Under the pieces are notes generated by a model. That model saw only the letters and a list, made by a program, of their open reading frames with translations, ran no database searches and was not told the origin of the DNA. From positions 1-23,072 of IMG/VR virus record IMGVR_UViG_3300036832_000156: DNA of 23,072 bases; one strand, 5' to 3'. Origin of the DNA: a virus. A program made the position numbers and the translations under genes. Shown one piece after another: positions 21,288 through 23,072 of this stretch. How positions within the stretch are numbered: position 1 is the stretch's first letter; the number at the start of each line of letters is the position of its first letter.

Positions 21288-23068
21288 CCGGCGTTCCTCC
21301 GTAGCTGCTCGACGTGCTCGATCTCATGGGGGGCCACTGACCCTCCACCCACCACCCGGTCGTAGAGGGCTTTGGCAGCGGCGTGGTGGATGGGGGTCAC
21401 CGGGTTACGAGGGGCGTTGGGGTACTGACGGCCCAGGGGCGGGGGCTGCTTGGGCAGGCTCCGCAGGTTCATCTCGATCCCCAATTGCTTGCGGTACTCA
21501 GGGGACTTGTCGGCCCGGATGCGCTGCTCCGACCAGGGCACCTCCTGGGTGAAGGTGGCGGGCATCCCGATCTGGTGAGCCGCCTGCCTGGTAGCGTGAT
21601 TTTCCACTGCGTGACGTAGGGCGGCGTTCTTCACCCGGCCATCAGTGGCGACCTTGGCCTCTGAGGACACCGACGACTTCCGCATGCGCTTGTCGCTGGC
21701 GAGATCGGGGTCAGACACCAGGGTCTTGGCGATGCTAGAGCCACTCCTGCCCTTGGCTTCACCTGGCTCTCCACCCTCCCGCACACTGCGGGGGTCTTGC
21801 TGGGTGGAGATGGACTGCATCCAGGTGTCCTCAGCGGTGGGGCGATCCTTCGCCAGGATCCCCTCGTCCGACTGACGCAGAGGGCGATAGTCGGGCAGGG
21901 TGTGCTGCCCACTGGGGTGCCTGCGGATGCCAGCAGCACTCAACTGGAGGGCAGATAGACGAGCTTCCGGCGAGCCAGCCGGGGGCTTCGCCGCCTGGGC
22001 CGACATGCGAGCCAACTTGTCCGCACCCGTGTCAGGGTGGAAGCCCTGGGGCGTGCGGCGTCCCTGGGCTACGCCCTTCTGCCCACCCCGCTGATAGTCC
22101 TGCGCCCGAGCCATGTACTCCAGGTGTGCGGCACTACCCGGCACCGAGTCCAGGGTGTTCTGCCGGTAGCTCCACAGCTTGGGAGCAGAGTGTGGGTCAA
22201 TTACGTCCTCCAGAGAACGCTGGCCCCGCAGGTACTCGATGCCCTTGAAAGCGTTCTTGGCCTTGCGGGCCGCACCCAGGTCTTCAAAGGGAGCAGTGGA
22301 CTGGACGGGCTGCTGCTTCTCCTCCCGCATGTGAGCAGCCACCGAGCCAATGGCAGCGATGTGCTTGGCGTCCATGTCCGACAACTTGACGTGCTGGCCC
22401 TTCCAGTTGGCAGGCATGGGAGCGCCCTGCAAGTCGCTGCCCTTGAGCCGCTGGTTCACCACCGAGTGAAGCTCAGGGGTGACGTGGACGGTGTGATCGT
22501 CCTGACCGGCGACCATGTTCATAATGGCCCGCCCCGCCCGCTTCTCGATCTCCGGGTGGTTCTCAGGACTCATGTTGGTGGTGACCGTGATGGCCTGTTC
22601 CTTGCTGAACCCATGCTGGTCGCCAGCGGAAGCGATGTCAGCGTGGTGACTGAAGTACCAGCCACTGCCCTCTGGAACCTCTGGCATTTTCCAACCAGTT
22701 TGTGGGTCAGTCAGAGGGCCTATTTTTTTGGCCCGTGCCCGAGCTTGACGGGTCCGCTGCACCCGGGCCTGGGTGGCTCCCTCCTGGGTGATGGGGATGT
22801 CCTGGACGTGTGGCTCGATAGCAGCCAGGGCCTTGATCCGCTTCCGGCCCTTCTCCCGGCCCTCCTCCTTGATGTTGGGGTTGACGGCCTGCTCCTGGGC
22901 CTTCTGCTTGGCCTCAGCCACGTGCCCCCGGGCCATGCCCATAGCAGCCCAGTTCTCCCGGACGGCCTTCTCAGTCTCCGGGTCCATGTGCTCGACCTGA
23001 ACGGCCTCGCCCGCTGGTGCCCAGTCCTTCCGCCTGGCTGGCCGCTCTGGCTCTTTACGTCGGGCCAT
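21284..23068 (-). CDS. Large head-operon protein of unknown function
   Basis: A 594-residue protein, first complete gene of the leftward head operon. About 1-115 is very charged and helical (Arg/Lys/Glu/Gln). About 120-265 is more compact, with SGWYFSHHADIASAGDQHGF, then an AITVTTNMSPENHPEIEKRA helix, HTVHVTPELHSVVNQRL and DMDAKHIAAIGSVAAHMREE. Later come SYRQNTLDSVPGSAAHLEYM and, near 525, FTQEVPWSEQRIRADKSPEY. The spacing of WYF..H..IA, an 'SPE..' helix and Q..pW...R recalls an actinophage domain of unknown function (DUF7178-like), but I hold this loosely. It could be an internal or ejected virion protein encoded before the portal. Its ATG overlaps a TGA, so another gene lies immediately upstream outside the window. 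Confidence 0.7.
   Translation of the reverse strand: MARRKEPERPARRKDWAPAGEAVQVEHMDPETEKAVRENWAAMGMARGHVAEAKQKAQEQAVNPNIKEEGREKGRKRIKALAAIEPHVQDIPITQEGATQARVQRTRQARARAKKIGPLTDPQTGWKMPEVPEGSGWYFSHHADIASAGDQHGFSKEQAITVTTNMSPENHPEIEKRAGRAIMNMVAGQDDHTVHVTPELHSVVNQRLKGSDLQGAPMPANWKGQHVKLSDMDAKHIAAIGSVAAHMREEKQQPVQSTAPFEDLGAARKAKNAFKGIEYLRGQRSLEDVIDPHSAPKLWSYRQNTLDSVPGSAAHLEYMARAQDYQRGGQKGVAQGRRTPQGFHPDTGADKLARMSAQAAKPPAGSPEARLSALQLSAAGIRRHPSGQHTLPDYRPLRQSDEGILAKDRPTAEDTWMQSISTQQDPRSVREGGEPGEAKGRSGSSIAKTLVSDPDLASDKRMRKSSVSSEAKVATDGRVKNAALRHAVENHATRQAAHQIGMPATFTQEVPWSEQRIRADKSPEYRKQLGIEMNLRSLPKQPPPLGRQYPNAPRNPVTPIHHAAAKALYDRVVGGGSVAPHEIEHVEQLRRNAG
22716..22734 (-). other. A7 homopolymer inside a GGGCC/GGCCC hairpin, within the 594-residue gene
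   Basis: On the plus strand the site reads GGGCC, TATTTTTTT, GGCCC. On the coding (minus) strand it is GGCCC flanking AAAAAAAT. It encodes RAKKIGP at about residues 112-118. The seven-A run in a GC-rich gene is a potential slippage site. Either shifted frame stops quickly: +1 meets TAG at once, and -1 meets TGA within about six codons. Confidence 0.4.
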
Positions 23069-23072
23069 CAGA

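Noticed and set aside
1-23072. CRISPR array, tRNA or insertion sequence
   Set aside because: No spaced direct repeats, tRNA-like cloverleaf or transposase motifs were seen. The only repeats are collagen-coding triplets, and almost no non-coding room exists.

Overview
This window is part of a tailed-phage (or prophage) genome with a contractile, myovirus-type tail. The tail sheath, tail tube, tape measure and portal proteins are recognisable from their translations. High GC content, GTG/TTG starts, the amidase-type endolysin and the style of several small head proteins suggest a high-GC Gram-positive (actinobacterial) host. That host assignment is inference. There is no integrase, terminase, replication gene or tRNA here, so only the virion and lysis region is visible. 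Genes are packed with almost no spacing: most start codons overlap the preceding stop (ATGA, TGATG, TAATG), and the largest gap is about 123 bp.

The layout has three blocks. (1) Minus strand, 23068 down to 15213, the head operon: a large 594-residue protein of unknown function, three tiny proteins, portal, scaffold, major capsid protein, a conserved head protein, a cysteine-rich zinc-binding protein and three small virion proteins. (2) Plus strand, 9420 to 15212: a neck adaptor with a carbohydrate-binding-like tail, a GNAT-like protein, a neck stopper-like protein, a fibre adaptor-like protein, a collagen-like fibre, two tiny proteins, and a lysis cassette (amidase endolysin, two small membrane proteins, a membrane-anchored collagen-like protein). 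(3) Minus strand, 9290 down to 1, the tail operon: neck/tail-completion proteins, sheath, tube, assembly chaperone with a frameshifted extension, tape measure with a lysozyme domain, and an NlpC/P60-baseplate fusion. Blocks 2 and 3 diverge from a short intergenic region at 9291-9413. Blocks 1 and 2 converge with zero bases between their stops.

Functionally, the portal, scaffold and capsid genes build the head. The adaptor and stopper of block 2, with the 128- and 244-residue proteins of block 3, would close the neck. Sheath, tube, chaperone, tape measure and baseplate hub make the contractile tail. Two virion-borne peptidoglycan hydrolases (tape-measure lysozyme, baseplate NlpC/P60) would act at entry and the separate amidase at exit. 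Points most worth a second look are the structural/lysis block lying inverted inside an otherwise one-directional virion module, a probable +1 programmed frameshift in the tail assembly chaperone, a gene whose only well-placed start appears to be ACG behind a strong Shine-Dalgarno, a neck adaptor carrying a sugar-binding-like domain, and a membrane-anchored collagen-like protein in the lysis cassette.
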